Shown one piece after another: positions 20,943 to 30,624 of a stretch of DNA of 64,000 bases. Source of the DNA: Ulva prolifera (taxonomy: Eukaryota; Chlorophyta; Ulvophyceae; Ulvales; Ulvaceae). A program made the translations under genes and the position numbers. The notes under the pieces were generated by a model that was not told where the DNA came from, searched no databases, and saw nothing but the letters and a program-made list of their open reading frames with translations. The first letter of the stretch is position 1; every line of letters starts with the position of its first letter. The stretch lies in the NCBI GenBank assembly GCA_023078555.1, contig CM041202.1, positions 6,429,404 to 6,493,403 of the forward strand. Reading direction: 5' to 3'.

Positions 20943-23579
20943 TGTATGTATGTATGTAGTTACAAAGGACAGAGGCCGGGCAGCGAGCCGTTGCCAGGAA
21001 TACACACGCAAATCCACTCACGCAGTCATGGCACTAGGCCGGGCACGAGCACGTACCACAGCTCGGCCGGTGATGCCAGCCAAAGATTGAAGCCCCGCAC
21101 GGAGCACAAGAGCATTCCCCTTGCACAACGCCACACTCAACCGGCGCAGAGCATTCGTCACAAACAAAGCACGGTTCACCTTACCACACCGAGACGCAAC
21201 CTCTGCCATGTATGTATGTAGTTACAAAGGACAGAGGCCGGGCAGCGAGCCGTTGCCAGGAATACACACGCAAATCCACTCACGCAGTCATGGCACTAGG
21301 CCGGGCACGAGCACGTACCACAGTACAACCTCTGCCATGTATGTATGTAGTTACAAAGGACAGAGGCCGGGCAGCGAGCCGTTGCCAGGAACACACACGC
21401 AAATCCACTCACGCAGTCATGGCACTAGGCCGGGCACGAGCACGTACCACAGCTCGGCCGGTGATGCCAGCCAAAGATTGAAGCCCCGCACGGAGCACAA
21501 GAGCATTCCCCTTGCACAACGCCACACTCAACCGGCGCAGAGCATTCGTCACAAACAAAGCACGGTTCACCTTCCCACACCGAGACGCAACCTCTGCCAG
21601 CCGATTCAAGTGATTCATGGCAGGCCGCCCCAAGCGACCATGCGTCTCATGCGACAACGGCCCGAAACTGTACGCATCAGGGTCGTACAAACGATAAGCA
21701 GTGCGTTTCTGCACGTCCCGCGTCTCCGCAGCACCCCCGTCCTCGCGGGCCGCACGGCCGCAATAGGAACCAGCACAGGGGTTCACAACCGACACATCTC
21801 CTATGCACAAAGGGTCGCCCGGCGGCATAAACATGATGTCCCCCAGTTTCTCCTGGGCCACTGCCCTGAACACCTCATCCAGCGCCGTTGCCTGCGCGGC
21901 AGCGGCCTGCTCCCCAGGCCCCGCTGGATCCTGACCACCCGGCGCCGCCGCCGCCGCCAGGGCCGCAGCCTGCGCTGCGTCTGGCGCGTGGCGCCCCATC
22001 TGGGCACTGTGTCCAGCATCGGCGTCGGCGGCCGGAGCAGGCGTAGGTGCCGGCGCCTCGTCCGCGCGCGCGGTTGGCGGCGGCGGCGGGGCTGCAGGCA
22101 CCGGCGTCGCGGGCAAGGCCGCCCCACGCGATGGGCCCGCGACCTGGGAGGCGGGCTGGGGCGGAGCAGGGGGGGGCGGGCCCAACGGGCCAGCATGGAT
22201 CTGCCTCGATGCGGCCGCGAGCCGCGCGCGGACGAACGGCGCTGTGCGCGGGATGCGCGTGGATGCCACACACGCGTGGGACCCGATCTCGCGCCATTGT
22301 TTTTCAACGATATTGTGGCGCGAAGTCCAGGTCCCCGCATTGTGTGTGCAATTCATCGCGTGGTCGAGATCATGCGGCTGTATGAGAGTGCCACATTCGC
22401 AGCGCGAGCCGACCGCATTGGGAGGGGCTGGGGACATGCCCAGGAGATACCTGATGCACAGCATGAACTCAATGTCAGTCATGCGCAGCGCCTGGGAGAG
22501 CGGCAGGGTGCTCAACCAAAGGGTGGCTGCACGGCAAGCACAGCTGCGAAGCCGTGCCAAGTTGCATGCACCCTCGAGCGTGGCAACGTCATGGCTGGCA
22601 AGCAGAGCTGCCCGGCGGCGCAGGGCAACCAACTTTGTGATACGCTGCTGCATACCAGGTAACACCTTGGCGATGGTGTCGCCGCTCGCCGGCCCGGGCA
22701 GCTCCGGATGGAGCTGCTGAGCGACGTTGAGGGCCTGCCAGGTTTCCTGCAATTGTTGCCCGTGCGGCCCCCGGTACGGCTGCATGCACTCGGGGCCTCC
22801 TGCGAACGCCTTTTGGCTCACCGCCGCTGCAGCGAGGTACGCTCCGTCCGCGACCTCCTGCGGCGTGGACGTGACGCCCAGGCCTCCGAGGCGCGCTGGA
22901 AGGATGGCTTGTGCGGCCGCACGAGTGTCGTCCCGCGGGATGCGCATGATTTCATTCACCGCAGCCAGGACGGACGCCTCCGTCCGGCGCATGTGATCGG
23001 AAATGTGCGCCCACGGCACCGCCCTGGCGTAGTGCAGCATACGGCGTTGGCAGGACATCGTGAGCAGCAAGAACTGGTCTTGCGCTTTCAGGGGCAAGCG
23101 CATCATCTTCTCGATGGTGGCGCACACCTTGTCGGCCGTCGCTTCCGCGTGCGCCGACTCGAACGCCGGGGTGCCGATGGGCGTGCCGGTGATGACGGTG
23201 CCCTCCGTGGCATGCGTTATGCCGAGCGCGGCCGCGACGGATCCCGCATGCTGGGGGTCGCGCGAGTAGGCCGTGCACTTGTGTAGCTGGGGCTCCAGCC
23301 CGAGGGGTTCTGCTGCCGAGACCAGCGCACGGAATGCGGCGGCGGCGTCCACGCGCTGCCCGGCGATGGTGCAGTCGTCATGATACGCCATGAGGGCGGC
23401 CGTGACCTCCCTCCCGGGTGGCTGGTGCTGGGCCTGCACTGCCTGGAGGGGGCCCTGGAGGGCCAGGGCGAAGAGCAGCGGGCTGATGGGGTCGCCTTGC
23501 CGCACGCCGCGCTGCGACGTGATTGCAGCGGTGCCGGGCGGTGCGCCTTCGATGTAGAGATTTGCGGGGAACCTGTAAA
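20943..23579 (-). mobile_element. Gamma non-LTR retrotransposon, 5'-truncated, with repeated 3' ends
   Basis: Read on the minus strand, the element runs from 23579 (inside the reverse transcriptase) to a tail CTCTGTCCTTTGTAACTACA followed by ATAC repeats. Its 3' end is present three times in the same orientation: 20943-21206, 21207-21325 and from 21338. Each junction shows CAACCTCTGCCA next to TGTATGTATGTA (21195-21206, 21326-21337); the same word occurs inside the ORF at about 21589. This points to insertion of a tail copy into a gamma element with duplication of CAACCTCTGCCA, plus a further insertion or unequal exchange. Confidence 0.85.
21409..23579 (-). pseudogene. Gamma ORF2 remnant: reverse transcriptase with RLE-like C-terminus
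   Basis: About 723 codons remain open. In residue numbers from the frame opening at 23664: motif B-type GVRQGDPISPLLF (53-65), catalytic motif C AYHDD (93-97), thumb motif LPARLGGLG (255-263), a zinc-knuckle-like CEC..H..H....C (422-439), a Pro/Ala-rich linker (492-580) and a restriction-like-endonuclease-like region GDVSVVNP...KRTAYRLYD...SHETHGRLG (622-679). The RT N-terminal motifs, including the motif A aspartate, are missing, so the copy cannot be autonomous. Residues before about 31 come from a different repeat (delta) joined at 23580. The C-terminus ends RARARPSAMTA with the tail following at once. Confidence 0.85.
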
Positions 23580-23652
23580 GGTGTATGTATGTATGCATGG
23601 TTACATAGCCGTATCCATTTGGACATTGACAACTCCGAAATCCGGGACCGAA
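23580..23652 (-). mobile_element. Delta tail (TATGTAACCATGCATACATAC end)
   Basis: On the minus strand it reads CCCGGATTTCGGAGTTGTCA, then GGATACGGCTATGTAACCAT and ATAC repeats. The same GGATTTCGGAGTTGTCAATG / GGATACGGCTATGTA sequence is at 45131-45185. It abuts the truncated 5' end of the gamma element. I treat it as the tail of a related retroelement. Confidence 0.55.
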
Positions 23653-23781
23653 AGAGGCATCCAAGCAACATGCTGCCGCAAACTCTGACTTGCGCCACAG
23701 AATGCAACAACACGAGCCAATTCACCGAGAGGGGACGGGCGATTTGCAACACCCGACACCCCAGCATCAGTTGTAGTGTGA

Positions 23782-23840
23782 TCGTGTGTGCATTTACAAA
23801 TGGACAGAGGCCGGGCAACGAGCCGCTTCGCGGCACCGGT
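23782..23840 (-). mobile_element. Diverged gamma tail
   Basis: TTTACAAATGGACAGAGGCCGGGCAACGAG matches the reverse complement of the gamma tail with a few changes. It is followed by sequence without further gamma similarity, so it is a short 5'-truncated copy. Confidence 0.6.
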
Positions 23841-24825
23841 TTTCAGCCAAACTCGGGGTGTTGGAATCTCGCATGGGGCGTGCGTCACGCGACACCACTG
23901 ACCACACCGCCACGCCATGCACTCCACGAGATCAGTGTTGACAACTGGATTGCAGATTCGCGAAGCACGCAAAAAAGCTGCTGGTGAATGCATTCGATTT
24001 GTGAGACTGAGTGCACAGCAACTTTCAGCACCGAAAATGGTGAAGCACACGCATGTTCGGGCTCAATAGCACACGCAAAATAGCTGTGGGTGAACTGTCT
24101 GCCATCGGGAGGACTCCCGTAGCCACTGCCCATGTGTGGCTACACGGGTGCAGCCTGCACCGGAGTCCTCGGTTTCATGCAGTAGTACCGCCCTGACCTG
24201 CCCAGGGGTGCCGCCCGGTACATGAGCTACAGCTATGCCTCAGTGTAGCTGTCTGGTTGTTGTTGTGTCCCCGAATCCCGCGTGTAACTTGAGAAGCCCG
24301 AATACCCGTCCCCGTGCCTGTCCACCCGTGACTGTCTGTCTGTCTGTTTGCTCATGCTCTTGGCCCTGCTGTCCAGTTGGAGCTGGTGTGCAAGGATTGA
24401 GGCTCAGATTCGAACAGGAGATCACTTGAGGTATATGTGAAGCGCTGATCGGGCGGATTTTGGTCGAGCTGCATGTTGGTTAATTGGCCTTGAGGCTGCG
24501 AATTTTCACAACACAACATCAGTGGTAATGCACTCTGGGGTGTCACAGTGGCCTGCCGCAAACATCCTTGCACTGACAATTGAAAAAGTCAGTTTTGGGG
24601 CATATTTGGAGGTGGACAGCACCACACATGGATCCCACCTGCCACATAATTTACATGTGCTACTCATACAAGTGCCAGGCAAGCCAGCAAGCTGCTGGAA
24701 TTGGGGGCTGGCATGGCGGGCTCGCTCGGCCTCACTCTGCTGAGTCATGCCAAACCTGGATGTGAACACAACGAGTTTGGCAGAAAACCAGAGGCGGAGT
24801 CCACCCGGAAAAAACTAGAGCTCAG
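23841..24825. other. Interval without a supported gene
   Basis: The stretch GAACTCGGGGTGTTGGAA..CATG and ACGCAAAAAAG..GCTG..TGA at 23.85-24.0 kb recurs at about 24.97-25.1 kb, so a diverged direct repeat of about 250 bp is present. No coding region was recognised. Confidence 0.45.
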
Positions 24826-24962
24826 TTATATGGCACTAAGCCGCGCACGAGCGCGTACCATTGCCCTGCAGCTGCCTGTAATTCCAGCCGATGGGAGCCC
24901 CGCACGGAGCACAATCGCAATATCGCGAAATCCCTTTGCACAACGCCACCCTCCACCGGGTT
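24826..24962 (-). mobile_element. Gamma ORF C-terminal fragment
   Basis: On the minus strand the conceptual translation resembles the gamma C-terminus (ALCKGNALVLRAGLQSLAG); bases GGCACTAAGCCGCGCACGAG and GCCCCGCACGGAGCACAATC match the 21.3-21.5 kb sequence. It is a short, diverged, 5'-truncated copy. Confidence 0.65.
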
Positions 24963-25455
24963 GCAGGCGAACTCGGGGTGTTGGAAGCACGCATGCATGC
25001 TAGCGTGCGCCACCCCTCACCACACCGCTGCGCGCGCCATGCACTTCACCACAGCATTATTGACCAGTGGATCGCAGTTTCGCGAGGCACGCAAAAAAGT
25101 CGCTGGTGATCGCTCTCATTTTGTTGCACTGAGTGTACAGCAACTTTCCGCAAAACGAATGGTGCAGCACACACACTTTGCAGCACACAAATTCTACGGT
25201 TCACTCTTTTGCAATCCGTCCTGGCTTTAGTGCATAAGTATAAGCACGCACGTGTATATAAGCCGGTAGCTGGACATGACGTTAAGTCCGTGAGCTTGTC
25301 GACAAACTCGATCGTGCTTGAGCAACTTGAAGTCTGATCGGTCATGGTCTACGTTCCGAGGCTGACTCCGACGCCATCTCCACCGCAATCGCGGAGGCCG
25401 CACTAGGTTGCACGGAGCTCCGTGGAGTAGCACCGCTGCAAAAGGCGAATACAGC
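24963..25455. other. Second arm of a diverged direct repeat; no gene
   Basis: Bases 24965-25180 resemble 23840-24060 (GAACTCGGGGTGTTGGA, the ATTGACCAGTGGATCGCAGT-like core, and ACGCAAAAAAG). A TTCACTCTTTTGCAAT word at about 25200 is an alpha tail remnant. Nothing coding is supported. Confidence 0.45.
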
Positions 25456-25520
25456 ATAGCATTACAAAAGGCTGAACGGGAGAAGACAAACACCAGAACC
25501 GAATCTCATTCAAATCCAGA
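25456..25520 (-). mobile_element. Alpha tail fragment
   Basis: GCATTACAAAAGGCTGAACG..GAGAAGACAAACACCAGAACCG matches the reverse-complement alpha tail with scattered substitutions. A shorter relic, TATTACAGAAGTGTGAACGG, lies at 25559-25578. Target duplications are not clear. Confidence 0.7.
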
Positions 25521-25732
25521 TATTCGGTTGCGCAGAGCTCAAGCATCTACAGACGCTGTATTACAGAAGTGTGAACGGCCATAGGCTACCAAACCCAAAG
25601 AATCTCATGCGAGCCATGAAGCATGGTCCATGATCCATCGTTCAACGTTCACAGTGCCCTGAACTGTAACAACCGTGCACGCCTTCACATGTGCACAGCC
25701 ATAACCCAGCCCACGCACCTTCGTATGAGGGT

Positions 25733-25799
25733 TTCTTGAAGTTGATTCGGATGACATTCGGTTTTAGTGTTTGTTTTCTCCCTTTCACTCTTTTGTAAC
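25733..25799 (+). mobile_element. Alpha tail fragment
   Basis: TTGAAGTTGATTCGGATGAC through TTTCACTCTTTTGTAACA is a forward alpha tail without coding sequence. A weak CACCTT repeat borders it; a target duplication is not certain. Confidence 0.75.
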
Positions 25800-26122
25800 A
25801 CCTTGCCGGGGCCTAGCTTGTCCTCCAGCAACGCCTGGGACCTTGCTCGTGGGCGCCTCAAGCTTAATGCGCACACCGCTGTCGTTCTCCGGCGTCAGTA
25901 TACTACGTACCGGTAGTATCATATGCTATGCCTGGCTCAGCCGCGTCACGCCGGCGCGACATCCCCAGGCCTTCTGCGTCAGACCAGTACCGTGTCGCAG
26001 ACTAGTGATCGATCACCCGATGTTTTGTAATATGTATCACTCAACACGTAGAATACTGGGTTCAGGTTCTCTTACGCCGGACCACAGTCTGCACTGGAGC
26101 CGCTCTATTAGTACCGTGCACT

Positions 26123-26840
26123 CATTACAAAAGAGTGAACGGGAGAAAACAAACACTGAAACCGAAGCTCATCCGAATCAAATGCAACATACACCCACAC
26201 ACACACGAACACTACAACCGCACTCACAACTCAGTCCGGCAGGATCGCGTCCTCCAGGCCCGCATCATATCGCAACCCTTGCTCCCGAGAGATGACAAGC
26301 CCAGACTTCCGATACATATCCGCATTGCCGCGCTGCAATGACACCGACAACACCCGCAGCGCCCACTGGACAAACGCGCCTTTGGAGATGCGCCCACTGG
26401 CAGCGGCCACATCCCCCAACTGACCGACGAACCTCACGGCAGCCTTGCCCATGAAGCCACACGATTCGACCGCAAACGGAACAAACCGGAACGCGGCATG
26501 GTCAGGCACGTCCCGCCGGAAGCGGTCCCGCTTCCTGTCCTCCGCCCGCTCCGCCGTCGCACCCGTCTCCCGCGCCGCAGCGGCCACGTATGAGGCCGCC
26601 GGCGCATGCGTGACCACGACGTCCACGGCCGCCATCTCCAGGCGCGGCATGACCACGACGACGTCCCCGCGGCGATTCAGCTCAACACCCGCGCCCCTCG
26701 CGAGGGCACGGTAGAGCGGCTCCAGGGCAGACTGCAGTCCGGCGTAAGAGGCGACCAGGCGCAAGGCACGAGCCAGGTTATCATGGCGCATCTGGGTCTC
26801 CTTTGCCACCTTCTTGCAGACCATGGCGTGGTCTGGTTCG
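26123..26840 (-). mobile_element. Alpha non-LTR retrotransposon, 718-bp 3' copy with 12-bp TSD
   Basis: The copy is flanked by perfect repeats GTACCGTGCACT at 26111-26122 and 26841-26852. Its 3' end is CCGTTCACTCTTTTGTAATG on the minus strand, preceded by about 100 bp of untranslated tail. It defines the alpha family and shows that the recurring tail motif belongs to a retrotransposon with a restriction-like-endonuclease-like C-terminus. It has inserted next to, and head to head with, an older alpha copy (26853-27720). Confidence 0.9.
26231..26840 (-). pseudogene. Alpha ORF C-terminal domain (RLE-like), truncated
   Basis: About 200 codons remain to the stop at 26231. Recognisable parts are MPRLEMAAVDVVVTHAP followed by RKRDRFRRDVPDHAAF (possible PD..K core), VPFAVESCGFMGKAAV and RISKGAFVQWALRVLSVSLQ. 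The last block parallels KVNRALFVTNALRRLSVALC of gamma, so the families are related. The reverse transcriptase part is absent. Reading frame and codon use are intact over the retained part. Confidence 0.8.
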
Positions 26841-27213
26841 GTACCGTGCACTATGCCCTTGCATGGGGCGCGGGCGAGGAGCAGAATCGTCGCGGGGACA
26901 TCGTGGTAGACTGCCACTGGTCATGCCGCGCCTGGAGGTGGCTGCCGTAGACGTCGTGGTCACGCATGCACCGGCGGCCTCGTACGTGGCCGCTGCGGCA
27001 CGCGTGACGGGTGCGACGGCGGAGCAGCCTGAGGCGGAGAACAGGAAGCGGGACTGCTTCAGGTGGGACGTGCCTGATCATGCAGCGTTCCGGCTTGTTC
27101 CGTTTACCGTCGAGTCGTGTGGCTTCATGGGCAAGGCTGCCGTGCGATTCGTCGGCCAGTTGGGAGGTATGGCTCCTGCTGGTGGGCGCATTTCCAAAGG
27201 CGCGTATGTCCGG

Positions 27214-27266
27214 ATGAGATTCGGTTTCAGTGTTTGTTTTCTCCCGTTCACTCTTTTGTATACATT
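27214..27266 (+). mobile_element. 53-bp alpha tail insertion with 7-bp TSD, nested in alpha
   Basis: Tail sequence GATTCGGTTTCAGTGTTTGT..CCCGTTCACTCTTTTGTATA interrupts the alpha ORF. The repeat TGTCCGG flanks it (27207-27213 and 27267-27273). The uninterrupted 26-kb copy confirms that the host sequence is continuous across this point. Confidence 0.9.
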
Positions 27267-27344
27267 TGTCCGGTACCCCACCGGTGGGCTTTGCCGTTGT
27301 TGTCTGTGTCGTTGCAGCGGGCAATGCGGAGATGTATCGGAAGT

Positions 27345-27408
27345 TTGCTATTGTTTTGGATGAGAGTCTTTTGTGGTTTTATCTTCTCCCGTTTCCTCTT
27401 TCGTAAAG
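27345..27408 (+). mobile_element. 64-bp alpha-like tail insertion with 9-bp TSD, nested in alpha
   Basis: TTTTGGATGAGAGTCTTTTG..TTCTCCCGTTTCCTCTTTCGTAA is a diverged tail subtype. ATCGGAAGT is duplicated at 27336-27344 and 27409-27417. The intact alpha copy has a single ATCGGAAGT in the corresponding codons, so the duplication is target-site derived. Confidence 0.9.
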
Positions 27409-27518
27409 ATCGGAAGTCGGGGCTTGTTATCTCGCGTGCCACGTGAGCAGGGGCTGCGGCCCCGGAGGACGCGATCCTGACGGGCTAAGGGGTGGGCGCG
27501 GGCGTGGTATGATTGTGT

Positions 27519-27643
27519 ACAAGGACAACGCAAGGCAGGTAGCACCGTGTGCACCGACTAGTACTAGGAGAACTGCAGACCCACGCAATTGCAACCAACT
27601 ACACACACCCCCAAGCAACGTCAGCATCCACGCTGACTCTGTG
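27519..27643 (-). mobile_element. Beta element, 125 bp, with 9-bp TSD, nested in the alpha tail
   Basis: It begins TACAAGGACAACGCAAGGCA..GTAGCACCG and continues with a CACA-rich segment containing CAACGTCAGCATCC. TGATTGTGT flanks it at 27510-27518 and 27644-27652. It sits between the alpha stop codon and the alpha tail. Confidence 0.8.
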
Positions 27644-27738
27644 TGATTGTGTGTTTGATGCTGCTGTTTCGGATCAGACTGTTTTGTGGTGTCTGTCTTA
27701 TTCCATTTACTCTTTTTAATTTAAGGACCTGATCAGTA

Positions 27739-27757
27739 GAATTTACAAAAGAGGTCA
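27739..27757 (-). mobile_element. 19-bp alpha-tail micro-insertion with 9-bp TSD
   Basis: The whole insert is GAATTTACAAAAGAGGTCA, the reverse complement of an alpha end (CTCTTTTGTAAA), flanked by TGATCAGTA at 27730-27738 and 27758-27766. It is the shortest insert of this kind in the window. Confidence 0.65.
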
Positions 27758-27834
27758 TGATCAGTAAATATCGGGGTTTACCGGACCAGGGCGTGGTGAC
27801 GGGGGCCGTTGCAGTGCAGTCGTGTACACCTGTG

Positions 27835-27896
27835 TGAAATCTGATGTGAGACCTTTACTTTTTGTTGTGTTCATTCCCGTCAACTCTTGTGTAAAT
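27835..27896 (+). mobile_element. Diverged alpha tail
   Basis: GAAATCTGATGTGAGACC..TTCATTCCCGTCAACTCTTGTGTAA keeps the layout of the alpha tail with many substitutions, so it is an older relative. No TSD is visible. Confidence 0.5.
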
Positions 27897-28383
27897 GACT
27901 CGTCTGCTCAACCTTTCGCAAACTGGGGCGTTGCGCACCGCCGGCGCTGATGGGCCGCGACGCGCCGCAGCCGCGCCTCCGTAACACGACGAGTTCCGAG
28001 TCGACCGTCCGAAGCAGCCGCGGCTGCGACAAGGCGGAGCAGTTGACGCATCGCATCCTTGCTTGTGGGGCGAGACGTCGATTGTGCACAACGGCATGAG
28101 GGGCAGGTAGCAGCGTACCAGCGCCGGGCCCAGGGTACGTGTACCCGGGCCGCCGTTACGCAGCATGGACGCCCACGCGCGCTGTGCCTTGGGCGTGCCT
28201 CTCTGGCCTACCAGTGGGTGGTTGTGTGTGTGCGGCAGCTCACACGGGAGCTACATTCGTGCTTTGTTTGCCTGAATCCGTCCACTTTCTGTAATGTCGC
28301 TGCTGCCTGCTTAGACACTTGACATGCACGTTGTGGATCGATTGGTCAGCGTCATGATCAAGAGAAGGCACACATTCAGACGA
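27897..28383. other. Interval with degenerate beta sequence; no gene
   Basis: At 28075-28120 GGCATGAGGGGCAGGTAGCAGCG resembles the beta tail box. No coding region could be supported. Confidence 0.4.
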
Positions 28384-28469
28384 AGGGTTGGGGGGTCAGC
28401 GGAAGAGGGGGTTGGGGGGGTGGGGGGTGGGGGGGAGGGTGGGGGTGGGGGGGTGGGGGGGGTGGGGCT
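28384..28469. repeat. G-rich tract with potential G-quadruplex
   Basis: Runs of three to eight G separated by single T or A fill about 80 bases on the plus strand. A second tract of near-pure G is at 28757-28788. Between them (28560-28740) lies GC-rich sequence CGGCGGGCCAAGATTGCAGT..GGCGCCGGCC that matches the 5' part of beta elements at 30.9 and 58.7 kb. Confidence 0.75.
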
Positions 28470-28883
28470 GTGCATTTTCAAGACTGAAGTCGGAGCCGCC
28501 AGGGCATGAGGAAAATGACCAGGATATGTACACACCCACGCAGAACCCGAAATCAGCGCCCAATCAGCATGACAGATCTGACCCGTAAACACACCCACAC
28601 CCCGCGCAGCCGTTTCCTCACCAGCCACACCCACTGCCCAGGCCCTCGAGGCCCTTGAGCTCACGCAAAACGACCCCCGTCGCCCGCGCGGCCGCGGCGG
28701 GCCAAGATTGCAGTCCGGCTGGCGCCGGCCTTCCGCAAAAGTAAAGTCGCTGGGCCAGGGGGGGGGGTGGGGGGGGGGGGGGGGGGGCTTAGCCCCCAAA
28801 CCCCAACACACTCACCCTGCCGCAGCCGGCCCCACCTCCATGCCCACGTTCCTTCAGAGAAACGCTTCTCACATCGTCTGTGT

Positions 28884-28950
28884 TACTGTTGATTCGGATG
28901 AGATTCTGTTGTGGTATTTGTCTCCTCCCCGCGAAATCTTGTGTAATATG
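28884..28950 (+). mobile_element. Alpha-like tail
   Basis: TGTTGATTCGGATGAGATTC..GTGGTATTTGTCTCCTCCCC..AATCTTGTGTAA is a diverged forward tail of the same subtype as 27345-27408. A flanking duplication was not identified. Confidence 0.65.
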
Positions 28951-29778
28951 CTCGTGCGTTTTCCAGGTGGTGCTACCAGCAAATCTAGCTCTGTCTGTGT
29001 CCTTGCAGCCCACATGCAGACCCACACGCGCCCTCGCTCGGCAGCGGTTCAACCTGAGGCCCCGCAAATGTCGATGTGTTTAATGGTGTAGCCCCTGCAG
29101 CGACCATGCATGCATGCATGGCCTTGTGGCGTGAGAGATCACGGAGATCGTACACTGTGGCATGTTTCACCGTGAACGGCAACACATATATTGAGGCAGC
29201 AAGCGCACTGGTGGCGCACATGCTGCGAGCGTTGGCTATCTGCTCAAGGCCCCCACCTGCAGAAGCCCACTGAGCCCTCTTCATCGCTTCATATCCCCAG
29301 CTGCGATCGTGAGCGCTGCGAGGCTGCCAGCGGCGGTGCTCGATCGCGTGAAAGTGCCACCCGAAAGAGATCTTTGTGTCTTGTCCGCTCGCTTAGGCCT
29401 GTTCCGTCACCTGTATCATTTGCCGGCTCCTTGACGTACGCGGCGCTGTGACATACAGTCTTCGAAGGATGGCCAACTCGCGATCGAAGCAGGTGATGGC
29501 CGAGGCGGTGCGCAACCATCGGTCGCGTCCTTGTGCACATGCCTGCTCACGAACTTTCCCTATAGGATTACATGCAGCCGCGCCGTATCCTGTGGCGGCG
29601 GCGCCTATGCACCATGAGATGTCGCACCGTGAAACAGTCCGGTAGAGCGAGCGGGACAAGACAAACCGTCAACAGTGTCTATTACGAAATAACGTTCACA
29701 CTGCAGCAACGCACACATGTGTGCACAAACACACACACACACACACACACACACGCACGGTCCCTTGTAACACACACG
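28951..29778. other. Interval without a supported gene
   Basis: Open frames are short and overlapping. A CA microsatellite occupies about 29729-29753. GTCCCTTGTAACACACACG at 29762-29778 is the left member of the direct repeat that flanks the next element. Confidence 0.45.
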
Positions 29779-29978
29779 CACGGTCCCAAGCCAGCACGGT
29801 CCCAAGGATGTGTGTGGGCGTGTGCGTGGCTGTGGCTGTGGCTGGCGCAGGTGCTGGCGCAGGTGCTGGCGTTGTGTGGGTGTGTTGGTGTGTGCTACGT
29901 GTGGCTTGTTGCGGTGTGCGGTGCTACCTGCCACCTGCCACCTGCCGTGCTTGCTTGCTTTGTCCGTGCTTGCTTTGT
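29779..29978 (+). mobile_element. Beta element, about 200 bp, with 16-bp direct repeats
   Basis: TG-rich interior, then GCGGTGCTACCTGCCACCTG and GCTTGCTTTGTCCTTGTAAC. CCTTGTAACACACACG flanks it at 29763-29778 and 29979-29994. Because the repeat includes the CCTTGTAAC tail, it may be a target duplication or two stacked beta tails. GCTTGCTTTGTCC(G/T)TG is duplicated within the tail. Confidence 0.65.
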
Positions 29979-29998
29979 CCTTGTAACACACACGATGC

Positions 29999-30000
<2 letters not shown>

Positions 30001-30033
<33 letters not shown>
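30001..30033. repeat. Poly-C tract, 33 bases
   Basis: Uninterrupted C run just downstream of a beta tail. A run of 29 G is at 31237-31265. Both may be length-variable or assembly-sensitive. Confidence 0.95.
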
Positions 30034-30034
<1 letters not shown>

Positions 30035-30608
30035 CCCCCACTTCCACTTCCGCCCGAGTCAGGGCGTCCCCAGTGCGGCACAGCAACACAGCAGTGCAGT
30101 CATCCGCCATCATGCACGGGCCGAAGTTTGTGTGCTGGTGACACACATGCACATGTGAACACACGCCCGGCAGGATTGAGAATGTAAAGTAAAGAAAATC
30201 TGAACTTACTGCGCCGTATCCTACTGGACAATGTGACCATAGCCACATACTTCCACACTCTTGCAGCACTGCGGCAGCGCGTACGTTCCGCCACTCAGCA
30301 ATGCATCCGGCCTCTGTGATGCCGTCCTTGTTATACTGGAACACATGTGTCAACACCAACTCGCTCCTCTGTACTACCGCCCTTTAGTAATCAGCAGTCC
30401 CAGTATGTGACTACCACTGCACACGTGGCAATGATCAGCGTACAGACTCGGAGCTCTTCGCACACTTGCGACTTGCAACCATGACGCTGCTGCCTCGTGG
30501 ACCCATGTTTGTGGGCTGGAATTGGTACGTGTTTTGTGGGTGTGTGGGCGCGTGTTGGTGTGTTAGTTGGGGGTGTGGGGTGTGGTTCAGGTGTGTCTGT
30601 GGAGGTGT
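30034..30608. other. Interval without a supported gene
   Basis: No domain, RNA or repeat is recognised apart from TG/GT-rich sequence approaching the beta element at 30625. Confidence 0.4.
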
Positions 30609-30624
30609 GTGTGACGGTCTGTGT

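Larger units (their letters stand above)
26853..27720 (+). mobile_element. Older alpha copy, plus strand, with three nested insertions
   Basis: Coding remnants run GAGEEQNRRGD (about 26868), then frame-shifted VMPRLEVAAVDVVVTHAPAA and RLVPFTVESCGFMGKAAVRF, to GGRISKGAYV at 27206. The sequence then resumes around 27274-27344 and 27409-27490 (GGACGCGATCCTGACGGGCTAA is the ORF end), and its own tail appears near 27663-27720. The gaps are filled by inserts at 27214-27266, 27345-27408 and 27519-27643, each with a target duplication, giving a clear relative chronology. Confidence 0.85.

Noticed and set aside
21121..22662. 513-codon plus-strand opening over the gamma element
   Set aside because: It is antisense to the reverse transcriptase and RLE-like ORF, which has clear motifs; the plus-strand translation is Arg-rich low complexity.
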